Shown here in pieces: positions 11,520 through 22,896 of a stretch of 64,000 nucleotides of DNA. The notes under the pieces are model-generated. The model had not been told where the DNA came from. It made no database searches and worked only from the letters and a program-made list of their open reading frames with translations. Positions within the stretch are counted from its first letter, which is position 1, and the number at the start of each line of letters is the position of its first letter. The position numbers and the translations under genes were made by a program. This DNA is from Jaltomata sinuosa (Eukaryota > Streptophyta > Magnoliopsida > Solanales > Solanaceae), in the NCBI GenBank assembly GCA_003996215.1, contig QJPP01001414.1, positions 1 through 64,000 of the forward strand, read 5' to 3'.

Positions 11520-13057
11520 TTTGCAATCAAACCACAAAGAGATTCCAATTCCTTTTAAACACAAGGGCCATCCTCTCATTTTCCGAACACACTTACCAAT
11601 TTAAGCACAAAGGATATGATTTCAATTGGTACTAATAATTAGTCAATCACAAGTGAATGCTCAACACAACAATACCCTCAATTTCACAAGAAATTTCAAG
11701 AGTTGCAAAGGAATTACAAGTATGACCAAGTGACAACAACCAATCCTCAAGAAGTTACTTGAGATCATTAGTACCCAATCGTGCTCATTTTACTCCTCTT
11801 TGGAAAGTATCAAAATAACCGCTATCCTAATTCACATAACCTCACAGGAAAGAAAGTCCCAAAACACTCTATTTACAATGACAAAACAAGGGACAAATGC
11901 ACAACACTCACACTCACAAAGGACCTCAAGTACGAACAAGTATCAAACCAGAATCTTGCCCTTATTTTCATTCACCACTAACTCAAAAGTGATCGGTTGG
12001 GGATCTGAAAGGACTTTTCTAAGCTTTTTAATGTAGGCTTGGGGAAGGGTAGGACAACATTTTGGATTTAAGTGACTACATCCTCCTCAAACTCCACACA
12101 ACTTTTTCAATTTGAAACCAAAGCCATTTCATTTAATTTTCATTCAATACAAGACACCATTTTACTCATTTCATACGATGCTCCACTTTTTATCATTATA
12201 ATTACCTTGGAGGGTTTATTTTCTTTCCTTTCTCCCCTCTTTCTTTTCTTCATCGCTTTCTTTTTCAAATTCTTTCTTCTTTTTGACAATTCTTTTAAGA
12301 TTCAACCAACAAACCAAGAATTACTCACCTAACACTCATCCAAGGTGCTTCTTCATCACTCCCAACATAGGCTTTTATCCTTTTTTTCACACTTGTAGAG
12401 TTCAAGGAGGGACGGGTTCAAAAGAGAGATTTATTTTCAAAATGGTTCAAGGCTTGTACCAAGGTTTCCAAAGAAGAGGTATTAGGCTCAAGTGGGGTGG
12501 CTAGTGATACAATTTTAGTTCAATGGTAGGTTTTAAAGGCTTAGTAGGCTTCAATAATCACAAAGAAGGCCTAAGATAATTTCTCCAACCAATACAATTA
12601 AGACTACCATTTGAACAGCGAACCGAGCAAGTTCTAGATGACACAAGCAAGTACGCGGATTATTCAACAAACTCACCACATACGGTATGCAAACTATTTA
12701 TGACAGATCAATTTTCTTCCTAAACAAGGACAAATAGAGCCACATTTTGCATCTATGTAATCACTAAGTGGTCAAAAGTCACAAAAAGATTAAAGGCGTT
12801 GCCACAAATATCATTCTTTGCTTTTCAATTATGTCACAAAAATTAAGGAGGGGTATGCTTAATTTAGCTCAATTCACATGCAAGACTAAATCTATTAGTA
12901 CCAATCAAATCATTATCCAACTTATGTCAAAAGATGATGATTTTCCCTTAAGAATGACATCACTCAATATATCATAGGGCTAACATCTATCTAAATTGAT
13001 ATGGCTACTAAGAATTCACCACGTATACACCCTAACACACAAGTAATTTCATCAAGC
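11520..13057 (-). other. Non-coding 3' region of element A
   Basis: No coding sequence is supported here. The stretch resembles the 3' non-coding region of element J at 54536-55037 in composition and order. It includes a pyrimidine-only-like tract at 12218-12286 on the plus strand, which is purine-rich in the element's sense direction. Confidence 0.6.
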
Positions 13058-14355
13058 CTAACGAGTATTCAGACTTTTCCTGTCTTTAAAAACCAAATAA
13101 AATGATGATTTTCCATTAAAATTTTTGTCACTCAATAAAATCTTGCTCTGCTGCCCCAATTTAAAGATGGCTTTGACACCTCTCCACATCTTGACCATGA
13201 ACTTGTTCCTCTTCTTGTTCTTTTTCTTCTCAACCTCAAAATCTCGCTGAAGGGAAGCATGAGCCTTGGCAGACTCAACAAAGGCCTGCTCAAGCATCCC
13301 TACAGAGGCTTTCACTGTGGCAATTGAATCGGTATGCTGCTTCTGTGCATCTAAGTATGATTGCATCTCTGCTTTGGTTGAAGGTGATGGCTGTGTAGAG
13401 CTTCTGGGAATCTGGATCAAGATTTCCCAGATAGAGTCTAACTGAGAAGCAATCGACCCAAAAGGGCCCTCAGCCTGAGTGCCTTGAGATGAGGAAGGTG
13501 GATCTACTACAATATTAACTTCCTCTTGCTCTGCAGTACACCTACTTCTCCATGCACCTTCAATGGATGGTAAGCTTTATTAGGTGCTACCAAAAGATCC
13601 CCAGGACATTCAGGAACGTCAGCCAACCAACACAGATTAGTAATAAAGGAGGGGAACATCAAAGTAGGACTGTCTTGAAGCAAATACTCTTTCAGCTCTC
13701 TGACCATATAGTGACTGACATTCACGGGAATTCCATCAAGAATGCAAGCGATTATACCTTCCCAAAGAGGAGAAACCCCAGATTTATGCCCGTAAGGTGA
13801 CACACGGCTACAAATAATCTCAAGCCACATCCTTGCCTCAGCCGTTAAGGTCTTTGATGATATTGACTTGAGTGTGCTTGCCCAACTTACTATCGCTCCC
13901 TGAGGGAACAACTTAGACACTAGCCAAGTGCCCAAACATGAATCCTTTTTTTTCATAGGCTCAAGTGGATGGTTGGGCAGCCCATAGTGTGCATTAATCT
14001 ATTCCTGCCAAAATTTCTCAACTTCCCCCCTCATGATGTGTTCCCAGTTATTAAACTCTGTACATATTAACTTAGGGTAGAACTTCCTCACCCATTACTC
14101 ATATGTCTCAAAAGGTATAGGTATGAAACATGTCCATCCCGTAGGCACAAGACGCCCATCAAAATTTGGGAGGCACGCCGCTAAATTTGTCTCATCTATC
14201 CCTCTCACTGGATTTATCTTTTTGTCAAGGAGGTTATTATAGTAATGACGCTGACAGTTATGAGACATGAATCTTAAGGTGTCATATGGTTCTTCCACAG
14301 CATCCTCCCCAATATCATCACCCAAAGGATCATCATCGACAAGGTTATAGTCCAT
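13058..14355 (-). pseudogene. Broken ORF of the 'putative plant transposon protein' type (A)
   Basis: On the minus strand an ORF starts at 14355 with MDYNLVDDDPLGDD. It runs for about 430 codons with a TAA just before 14095, a TAG near 13998 and one frameshift between 13507 and 13420. The central part (ARMWLEIICSRVSPYGHKSG, then ILDGIPVNVSHYMV and a FPSFITNLCWLADVP block) matches what I recall of the plant transposon protein domain (Pfam PF20167-like). The C-terminal part (YLDAQKQHTDSI to FEVEKKKNKKRNK) looks like a coiled coil followed by a basic stretch. The biochemical role of this family is unknown to me. The ORF sits downstream of the usual pol position, where Athila/Calypso-type elements may carry an extra ORF. 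Confidence 0.7.
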
Positions 14356-14359
14356 TTTT

Positions 14360-15929
14360 GAAGCTTGACGAACCTAAAAATGTAAAATTAAGTTCGAAGG
14401 AGCGTATGAACATATTCAACAATTCAAAACTAAGCATGTGGTTTAAAAAAATAATTTTTACAGGCCTGGGAAGACATGATTACACAACTACTATTTGTAA
14501 AAATTTGGCTCAGTAGCTGCACCTGAAGAATTTTTCATCGAAGATTCGGAAGCGCAACCGCGGTCAGTCCTAGTGCACCTGCGTTTCTTTGATATTTCAG
14601 TAATGCAGCAATGGTGGCCTGGTCACTGCTGGTGCAGCATCTCCCATGTGCCTTCAGGACCGCACCTGCAGTTTTGTCCCCTTTGGCAGAAAATTCCAAG
14701 CAGGCATTTGTTAAACACGATTTCAACATTCTCTTATGATATGAATTGCACTAAAATTTTAAATTCCTTAACAAAGTATTTGACAAGCACATTTAATCAT
14801 GATTTACAACCAAATTGTTCAATTTAAAACTTATGCCCTAAGTTGCTTTGATTAGACATCATTGTACATGCTTCAAAAATCAGAGACACACCAAGATTTA
14901 CTTTAAAAAGCAGCCTTCAAGTTAAAAGACATTAGAGCATAATCTTTTTCTTGAAAGAGCATAAATTCTTTTTTTCTCCCATGCTTTCGTTGGTCAACAA
15001 CAAACTAAATCTATACAAGAGTCGTCATATTCGACCTTGGAAAAGTCATTTCTCGCCTTGGTATGGTCTAGGAAGAGGCTCCGACATTACCCTCAAGGCC
15101 TCTTCCCTTCTCCTATTGACACCTTGAAGATTTATGGAGAGGTTGGACTTGAATCCTTATGCCCTTTTCTTTCTTGAAGAACAAAAATCCTCTTCCTCTT
15201 TCATTGAAAATTGTCTTGTTTTGGAATAGGGAAGTGCAGTGTGTGAGAGTGCGAGAGAAATTATGAGAGATTAGGGATTTGAGAGTATAGGGGGATAGGA
15301 ATGGTATAGAGAAAAGTGGGGGAATTTGAAAGGGTGCTTTGCCTTTTTAATTTTGTGGAAGAGAGGTCGATAGGCGCACCTATGCTAGTTTGGCCATAGG
15401 TGCGTCGTTGCCCCTATGTGTAATTTATTGTAGTTGCATCTTATGGTGGGTCACATTCATAACTGCAGCATGAGTACTTCTCCAGAGCTTCTGCCCCTGC
15501 GTCAGTCATGAGCATATCTGCGTCTGCGCACCTGCGGTATTTTTCATCGCAGGTGCGCCTCACCTTGAAAGTTTTAGCCTATTTTTTCTCAGCTACTGGT
15601 TTCGGGTGCGATGGCTGATGCAACACACCCAATTTGAGGTGCAAAATGCACCAACTTTGCATGTTTTTACCTTTTTGGTAGCTTTCCTATTTTGGGGTGC
15701 GATTGAATGTGCGACGTGCACACTTTCCGGTGTGAAACACACCCATTTTGCATGTCATTTTGGCACCAATTTTGGCCTTTTATTTGATTTTCATAAGGCC
15801 TTTACTTCTCAAGCTGCCCAAATCAACTCAAAAAGACTTCAAACTTTATGGATTAGTCAAAAAAAATACAAACTAAGCTATTCTAACAAAGAAAGAAGAA
15901 AATTGTAAACCTTCAAAATTTTCAAACGA
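14360..15929. other. Non-coding middle region of element A
   Basis: I see no gene. The region holds repeated GCGCACCTGCG/CGCAGGTGCGC words like those in the A LTR at 18455-18580. These include a perfect 11-bp inverted repeat at 15526-15558 and a GAGAGTGCGAGAGAAATTATGAG-type purine-rich stretch near 15240-15300. It could be an old LTR-derived segment. Confidence 0.5.
15526..15558. repeat. Perfect 11-bp inverted repeat
   Basis: GCGCACCTGCG at 15526-15536 and its exact reverse complement CGCAGGTGCGC at 15548-15558 are separated by 11 bases. RNA from either strand could form this hairpin. Confidence 0.9.
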
Positions 15930-15943
15930 TGGGTTGCCTCCCA
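15930..15943 (-). promoter_or_regulatory. Conserved TGGGAGGCAACCCA motif (A)
   Basis: The minus strand reads GCGCTTGATGGGAGGCAACCC. The same motif with similar flanks follows the integrase end of element J (59848-59861). It is a common landmark downstream of integrase in Athila/Tat-like elements. In A it follows the gag-like ORF directly, which marks where pol was lost. Confidence 0.7.
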
Positions 15944-16442
15944 TCAAGCGCAAAATTTAACGTTGCAAATCGATCCAAGTTACCTCGCCATCTAGATCTC
16001 CACTTGGAAGATTTGAACCTTTGACCTAAATTTGAATAAAACTTTCAATGAAAATCACGAGGTTAAGGTGAGAACGTGAGAAGGACATTTTCTTGGTGTC
16101 ACATTTTTCACTTTTTTGCCTTTAAGTGAGGAAGGTCGTTTTGCCTTCTTTCAACAACAAAGTTGAAACTGGATAAAACTCAATCCATCCTCCTTCCAAG
16201 GTCTTCCAAAAGCTTGATTAATTTGAATTTTGTCCATTCAACCAAACTCATGGTCGAAAAGGAGTTGGAGTAAGATTTGGGCGTCTCCACTCTAAAATTT
16301 GCCTCTTTCATAACATCCTCACTTTCGAATGAACTAGACTCTTTCAAGATGAACCATTGGACATTTCATTGCAACTCTAGTATCATTCATTTGATTTTGG
16401 CATCATGATTAATGTATGGGGTAGTTGGTTGCCATAACACCT

Positions 16443-17360
16443 TCAAATTATTAGCATCCCTTGTGTCCTCCTCTTCAATAGGGAACAACTGAAAACTACT
16501 ACCCACAATCGTGCATGTTTCACATGAGAATTCACGTTGGTGTCCAAATTCTGGATAGAAATTTCAAGCAACCCTTCTTTTTGACTTCTCTTGGCATGCC
16601 TTCTTAACAAAATCTCAAACATTGGTAGTATTCTTTCACGTTGTTTCCCATAGGCCATTAGTTGGTGAGCTTAATTTAACACCCATACTTGGTTCACAAT
16701 TAAACCTAATACAAATTCCTTTTCTTGTTGGGGTTCAAGAACTACAGGTACAAACTTACTCTCGGGCGATTCCATATTTTTCAAATCTTCATCGTCATCC
16801 CCAAAGTAAATTCCATTGGGATCAATAGTTGAGACATGCTCATCTAGTGGGCTTAGAGGGTTTTCTTCATCAATTTGACCTAGCAGAGTAGACAAATCCG
16901 CCATGGGTTGCATGGTATGGTTTCTCTCCTCTTCTTATTTAGCCCTCACATCCATAAATCCTTTCTTTATGGATTGCACACCCTCCTCTAAGCTGTCTTG
17001 CATGCCCAAGAGAGTTTGGAGCATGGCACACATGCCTTGTTTGCTTGCTAAGTCATGGTTCCTATTAAGATCAAAAGCACTACTAGCAATATTGTTAGAA
17101 CAAGAGGGGGGAGGAGGACAATTATCATTAGGGCATTCTCTCCAATGTCTGTCTCGACCACCACACAAATAGCAATTGCACCCATCACAGGAGCGAGAAG
17201 GTGAATACCTCTCTTGCCTAGGGTCAATTCTACACCTTTGCCCAAGGGGGGGTCCTCCACAATAATAAAAATAGTCGAAAATATAAACTGGGGTGTAACC
17301 ACCAATATTTCTAACATTCTGAGATTCCATGGAATCAATCAACAAAATAAAACCAAACAC
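16443..17360 (-). pseudogene. Gag-position ORF with zinc-knuckle-like motif, broken (A)
   Basis: Three open pieces (17360-16935, 16913-16671, 16658-16443) share one frame and are separated by single stops, so this was one ORF of about 300 codons. It lies directly after the primer site, in the gag position. The first piece has a Tyr/Arg/Ser-rich region and CYLCGGRDRHWREC (CX2CX5HX3C), close to but not an exact CCHC knuckle. The second is acidic (YFGDDDEDLKNM). I do not recognise a full Gag, so the assignment as a non-autonomous element's gag-like protein is by position and the knuckle-like motif. Confidence 0.55.
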
Positions 17361-17438
17361 AATAAAAATTACTATTCACAAATTTGAACTAAAGTAAGTA
17401 AACTTTAATTCTAAAGTAACTCAATACTCCAAATTGTT

Positions 17439-17455
17439 CCCCGCCAATGGCGCCA
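17439..17455 (-). promoter_or_regulatory. Primer binding site, tRNA-Asp (A)
   Basis: On the minus strand TGGCGCCATTGGCGGGG lies seven bases after the LTR end. It matches the complement of the 3' end of plant tRNA-Asp(GUC) at 15 of 17 positions. tRNA-Asp priming is typical of Athila-type elements. Confidence 0.85.
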
Positions 17456-17462
17456 TTTTTTA

Positions 17463-18813
17463 TAATGCTCATACATACACTCTAAGTTTAAGGTATTAGG
17501 GATAATTAAGCAAAACAAATTTATATTCCCGGCGGAAGTCGGGTCGATCCTACAAAGAACAATGTAATCGCGATTGAGCTATAAAGAATCCAAGCAACTT
17601 ATTGAAGATCAATGAATAAAAAGAAAGGATAATGATGGGGGGGTTTTAAACTAAAATAAAGGATATAAGATAGAGTTGATCAATGGATTTCATCTTGGTT
17701 TAACCAAGCAAGGAGAACAAGGAAGAATTTGAAATGAGAATTCAATTCACAAAACTTGCACACAATTAATACATGGGTAGTCTTGGCTAAAGGTATACTT
17801 AACCGTCTTTCAACCAATCAAGAAACTATTCTCATGGGTTCTCCCGAATCACCACGAGTGAGCAATAACCAACATATTAACTTGGGTAAGTTGGACTATT
17901 TCTAACCCCAACTCTTAGATAGTAGTTTTCGGTAACCAAACTATCTCAAGACTTGATCTTGAGTGGAAACCCAAAATCCACACTATTAAACCTTCCTGAA
18001 TTGAGGAACTCCTCTTTCAAACAAGAACACAATTGGAATGCTAAGTCAATATTTACAACCGTCAACAATAAGATTAAATCATGGAAGATTCAATAGACCC
18101 TCATAATTTAATCAAGTGAATGGACAAGATAAGAATTCAATACCCAAAATATGTCTTATCTCTAATACAAAACCCAAATTTTAATTAAATAATTATACCT
18201 ACAATTTATCAATTAAGAACTAGAGTTGAAGAATCGAATTTAAGAATTTAACAATAGAAATCATCCAAATCTTCACTCCTAAGGTGTAGGGTGATGAACT
18301 TGCTCTCCAACCTTAACAAGAGTTGTGAAATTTGTCAAAGATGGCTTCCAAGATGGCTCAGAGGAGTTTTATGTGTGCTGGGGTTTCCATGAATGTGAAA
18401 TAATCAGCTAGTACCTGACTTGAATCCATCAACCTCACCTATGAAACTTTGACCGCAGGTGCGTGGCCACTATGGCAATATTCTAGCGCAGGGGCGATGT
18501 CACTGTTGCAGCATCAATAGCGCAAGTACACCTATATCAGTATAGCACACACGTTGCAGGTGCGCTCGTTTCTCTGCAGCTGGGGGAGCACTATTGCGCC
18601 TCAAATAGCACAGAGGTGGTGGACTTGGGTACTTCTGTGGTGTCTTCTCCTTTTTGCTCTAATTCCTTTTGTTCAACTTGTTCCAGATATTTGCAGAAAT
18701 ACGATCAGCTAAAATATAACCAAAACATGCCATAAGTGATCCCATATCATCATTGTAAGACACAAAAGTATAAGAAAAAATATATAGATAAGTGGTAAAT
18801 CCACCCCTTATCA
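17463..18813 (-). repeat. 5' LTR of element A (1351 bp)
   Basis: On the minus strand it begins TGATAAGGGGTGGATTT at 18813 and ends near GAGCATTA at 17463, where the usual terminal CA has decayed. The block that reads TCAATCGCGATTACATTGTTC on the minus strand is shared with the other Athila-type LTRs here. A variable block with GCAGGTGCG words lies at 18455-18580, inside the first 360 bases of the LTR. Confidence 0.87.
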
Positions 18814-18899
18814 CATGCCAATTCGGTTGGCATAGCCCCACCCCAAGAAGAGGAATTTCTCCATCAACATCCTCAACAAATTATCTTGTTGCCACCTTG

Positions 18900-19757
18900 A
18901 AACCCCTCTAACTTAGGAATATTGGCCAATTCAAACTCCTCAAGGGCATCATCTAGCTTTCCCTTAACATCGATCACTGAGATTACTGACAATTCATCCG
19001 GAGGCTTTGATGGTTTTCAAATGTTAAATGTCACTACCTCATTTCCCACTTAGAACTTGAGCTCTCCGAGTTCAACATCAACCAAGGCTCTCCCCGTAAC
19101 AAACAATGGTCGCCCTAATATGATGGGCACCTTAGTGTCCATTTCGCAATCCAAAATCACAAAGTCGACCGGGAGAATAAACTTATCAACTTTGACCAAC
19201 ACATCAAATAGAATCCCTACCAAATGCTTAATGGATCGATCAACCATGAGTAGATGCATGGGAGTAGGTTTGGGCAAACCCAATCCTAACTTCTTGAAGA
19301 TCACTAGGGAAATCAAGTTGTTTGCCCTTAAGTCACACAAGGCCTTCTGGAACAGAAACATCCCAATAGTGCAAGGGATAGTGAATGCACCCGGGTCTTC
19401 CTATATTGTAGCAACATTACTTGTCATCACAGAACTACAGTTGTGTGAGATCTCAACAGTGCCCATATCGACAACCTTATTTTTCTTTAGCAACTCCATC
19501 GGGAATTTGGTGTACCTCGGTATTTTCATTCAGGTTTCAACCCAAGTAATATTTATCGAAAGCTTGTTGAACATGCCGACAAACTTATTGAATTTGTGCT
19601 CTTCCTTCTTCTTATTTAACCTTTGAGGGTACGGAAGAGGTCCCTTGGGTAGTGTAGTTAGCACACTTTTCACAATGGGAGGGTCCTCCTCAATATTAAT
19701 AGCCACTTGGGGAGGAGATTCAGCCTCTTTCTTTTCAACATAAAGATTAACATCCAC
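18900..19757 (-). pseudogene. pol: Aspartic protease region, active site altered (B)
   Basis: Open pieces at 19757-19530 and 19361-19050 flank a degraded middle. The order and words match the protease region of Athila-type elements: PYPQRLNKKKEEHKFNKF, then EDPGAFTIPCTIG-like, then the active-site block ALCDLRANNLISL, KLGLGLPKPT, ILFDVLVKVDKFILPVDFVI and VPIILGRPLF. The active-site block is normally DLGAS; here it is DLRAN, with the conserved Gly replaced by Arg. The sequence is truncated soon after by element A. Confidence 0.82.
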
Positions 19758-20045
19758 TGGGATGTTGGGTGCACCAAGGTTAACCCCAACTCTCGGTTCT
19801 TAATCATCATTTTCATGCAAAGCCTCTTCTTCTTTATCACATGACTCCACAATGGATTCAACACTAGGCTTCATCACTATAACAGTCGGCTCTTTAACAA
19901 CGTCCACAACAGGATTTTACACTACACCACTTGTTCTTCCACTTCTAGTAACAATAACCATAACATGAGCATCATTTTTAGGATTAGTTGTGGTGTCACT
20001 AGGGAGTGTTCCCTTCATCCTAGGGTTCATTTGAGTGGATAGATG

Positions 20046-21294
20046 GTTCATTTAAGCCTTGAGATGCTTAATTGAGGCCAAATAAGAGCTCACAGTTTGA
20101 TAAAGTGTGGAAACTTCACTTTTTATCTCACTAACCCCGTTATTTGTAGTTTACACCTTCTTCAAGATCAAGGATAACATGTCCTCTATCTTTGAGTGAC
20201 TGGGATTTCTTATGGTAGGTTGACATAAATAATTTGACTTATTTGGACATACATATGGATTTGAACTCTGGTGGTTGTATCTATCACCCTCTTTGTCACG
20301 GTCCCTGTAATTTCCATCTCATTCCTTATCCCTATTCTAAACTTGATTCTTATCCCTAAGGATATAATACCTGGGATGAGAACCCGCCAACAAGTATCAA
20401 AGTTTACAATCCACTATGGTCATTAGCTCGTCATCACTAGCCTTGATCTCTGGTGTACTCACAGCATTCACGATCTTAGCACTTTCGTCCCCCATGATAT
20501 TCTTAGCCAATAAGTCTTTTTGCATCATTATTTTAGACATGGTGTCATCCCTCTCTTCATCCTTTCTCCGCATCTTATTTGTCAAAATAGATGTGGTCAC
20601 TCCCGAGGTAGGAACATCAGCCTCCCTTATGTGTGAAGCTTGGTTAGTCTTAGTCATTCTCTCTAGAAGGGCTGAGGCGAGAGAAAATTATTGGTCCATG
20701 AAAGTACCACCCCCTAGGTTGTTGGACAAGTACTTGTTCATTTAGATTAAAGCCCTATAAAATCTTTATAGAAGGACATCATCCGGCAATCCGTGGTTGG
20801 GACACAATAATAGTTTCTTTTTAAACCTTAACTATGCCTCGTGCAAAGGCTCATCAAGAAGTTGGCCAAAGTTTTTAATCTCATCCCTCAGCTGCATCAT
20901 CCTTGAGGGAGGGAAAAATCTAATTGTGAGCTTCTACCAACTCAGCCCAAGAGGTGATTTTCCGATCTAGTAATTCTTCCAACCTCGTCGTGGCTTCCCC
21001 CGTTAGAGAGAAGGGGAATAGGCAAAGTCGAATAGATTTGTGGTTGATGTTTTAGAATATGAAAGGTTGGCATATCTCCACGAAGTTTCAAATGTGCCTA
21101 TGTGCATCTTCATGTGCTTCTCCTCCAAACATCCTTTTCATTTGTATTAGATGGAGCATAGTGCTAGTGACGTGGAATACTTCATTTCCAACCGTGGGAG
21201 GTAGGCGGATTGCACCTATTCTCCCTTGAACTATGGGTTCATTGGCTGCATCCATGAAACTGTCTACACTTCCGTTATCGCTCACTTTGCTCAT
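20046..21294 (-). pseudogene. gag: Gag, degraded (B)
   Basis: The minus-strand start at 21294 reads MSKVSDNGSVDSFMD, with GAIRLPPTVGNEVFHVTSTM and MFGGEAHEDAHRHI typical of the Athila/Tat gag start. The middle part (RFFPPSRMMQLRDEI, LHEA, NHGLPDD, FYRAL) is readable through several stops between 21087 and 20660. The next open piece (20657-20397) carries TKTNQASHIRE and MMQKDLLAKNIMG. Near 20060 a SIKHLK-like coiled-coil word marks the C-terminal part. The protein would form the particle core, but it cannot be made intact from this copy. Confidence 0.82.
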
Positions 21295-21397
21295 GGGCTA
21301 CCTACACAACAAACAAAAACAACAAACTAACAAAAAAGAACAAACACTCTACAAGGTGATTTCAATTCATAATTAAAAAGGTTATTCAAACACGATT

Positions 21398-21414
21398 CCA
21401 TTACAACGGTGCCA
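21398..21414 (-). promoter_or_regulatory. Decayed tRNA-Asp primer binding site (B)
   Basis: On the minus strand TGGCACCGTTGTAATGG lies four bases after the LTR end. It matches the tRNA-Asp site at 12 of 17 positions. Confidence 0.65.
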
Positions 21415-21418
21415 TTTT

Positions 21419-22888
21419 TGATAAGGCTCAGATGTACTCTCCAATTTGGAGGTAACGATGATTGTTAATTAAAATAAAATTTATATTACCCGATGGGAGT
21501 CGGGGTGGATCCCACGGGGAATTGTAGCATTGCCAAAGAGATTGTAGAAAAGACTTCACAACGAGAGTAGATTGTCCAAACAACAAATAATGTAAAAATG
21601 GAGGAATTGGGAACCAGTCACAATTCAATTCCAAACCAAACAATAAAGTAAATTCAAGGTATAAACAAGAGAGAGGACGACTAGGGATGTGTTTCTGATG
21701 GGACTCGAAAACGTTTCAAGGTACTTGCTCAAATACATAAATTCTTACTAAATAACATAGGTAGCATTGGTTTTAGGCGTGATTGTTAATCTCTCGATCA
21801 CACAATCATTCATCCAACTATCTTTGTTCAAGCACCATTGTTTAGGCATAAACCAACCAATATAGGCTTAGGGAGGTCATACTATCTCCAGCTTAGACCC
21901 TTAAATGGGTGTTTTTGGTGAATTGATCTATTTCTAGCCTCAATCTTAGTGGAATCCAAAGTACCCACTAGCAATTTCACATCCGAAATCATGAACCCCT
22001 TTGTCAAGAAAGAACACAATCAAGTAAATTAAATTAATGTTTGCAACTAGCAATTTTAGAGTTAAAATATGGTGAAATCACTAGACCCATATCATATTAG
22101 CAATTATAAAGACAAATAAGCAAGACCCATAGCCTTTTATCAAGTACCCATCATCAAAACATCTCTAGACAAGGAGACTTAGCCACTCATGCTAAAGGAA
22201 GAAGAAAGTATACCCATAGGGAAATTCAAATTCCTTTTCATTAATTATAGAAAGAATCCTATATCAAAGATCAAATTTACAAGTCCAAGGTTGAAGATTG
22301 AGAGAATGAATTGAAACCCTATTTCTTGCCTTGGGAGAGAAACTTGCTCTAAAACTAAAAACTATTCAAAAACTCTGAAAAACTATGCGCAAATTGGGTT
22401 TTAGAATATTTCAAATTTGTCATACAAAAGTGGACAAAATTGCCCCTCGGGAGCTGTGCGGTTTGCACATCTTGTTGTGCAAATCGCATATCTCTATATA
22501 AGTACACCATAAACTTGGTTGATCTTAAGTCGTCATGCAAAGTTGGGTGTGGTTCACACCAGTCCTTGTGCGTGTTGCACGAGCGCCGCACCCACATAAC
22601 GAATTCTTTTCTTCTTCTGAGCATTCATACTGAGGAGGTGCATACCACACCAAGGATTGTGCATTTCGCACAAGGTCCACACCTTAAGAAAGAATCTTCA
22701 TCTCACTTTATCACTTCACACTTCAACTCCTTTTGAGCTTCTTGGGGTCTAATTCATTATTTTCTACCTTTAACAAAGAGTACCTACATTCATGTCAATA
22801 AAGGCTATAAGAACCTCTAAATCTTATCAAAAAATGGCAATAATTTATGATTAAAGGCTCAATAAGTTGGTAGGTTACTGACTTATCA
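21419..22888 (-). repeat. 5' LTR of element B (1470 bp)
   Basis: On the minus strand it begins TGATAAGTCAGTAACC at 22888 and ends GAGCCTTATCA at 21419. It is collinear with the LTRs of C and J (AATAAGTTGGTAG, ACACCATTG, CGAAATCATGAACCCC). It contains an uninterrupted copy of the E insertion site (CTCAATAAGTTGGTAG near 22858-22873). A 12-bp imperfect inverted repeat lies at 22458-22487. Confidence 0.87.
22458..22487. repeat. Inverted repeat in the B LTR
   Basis: GCGGTTTGCACA at 22458-22469 pairs with TGTGCAAATCGC at 22476-22487, with one mismatch that would be G-U in RNA. The loop is six bases. Further GTGC/GCAC words follow to about 22680. Confidence 0.85.
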
Positions 22889-22896
22889 ACTGGCAT

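Larger units (their letters stand above)
11252..18813 (-). mobile_element. Element A: pol-less Athila/Tat-like retrotransposon
   Basis: The minus-strand order is 5' LTR (18813-17463), tRNA-Asp primer site, a broken gag-like ORF (17360-16443), the family motif TGGGAGGCAACCCA (15930-15943), about 1.5 kb of non-coding DNA, a second broken ORF (14355-13058), non-coding DNA, a polypurine tract and a partial 3' LTR (11482-11252). I find no protease, RT, RNase H or integrase words between the two ORFs, so the element would depend on enzymes from relatives. It is inserted in the gag-protease region of element B (flank CATGC at 18814). Confidence 0.8.
18814..22888 (-). mobile_element. Element B: 5' part of an Athila/Tat-like retrotransposon
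   Basis: The minus-strand order is 5' LTR (22888-21419), decayed tRNA-Asp primer site, gag (21294 to about 20046), protease region (19757 to about 18900), then interruption by element A at 18813. Downstream parts are not visible. B is itself inserted into the gag of element C (flank ACTGG at 22889). Confidence 0.82.

Noticed and set aside
19057..19626. 189-codon plus-strand frame
   Set aside because: Antisense shadow of the B protease region.
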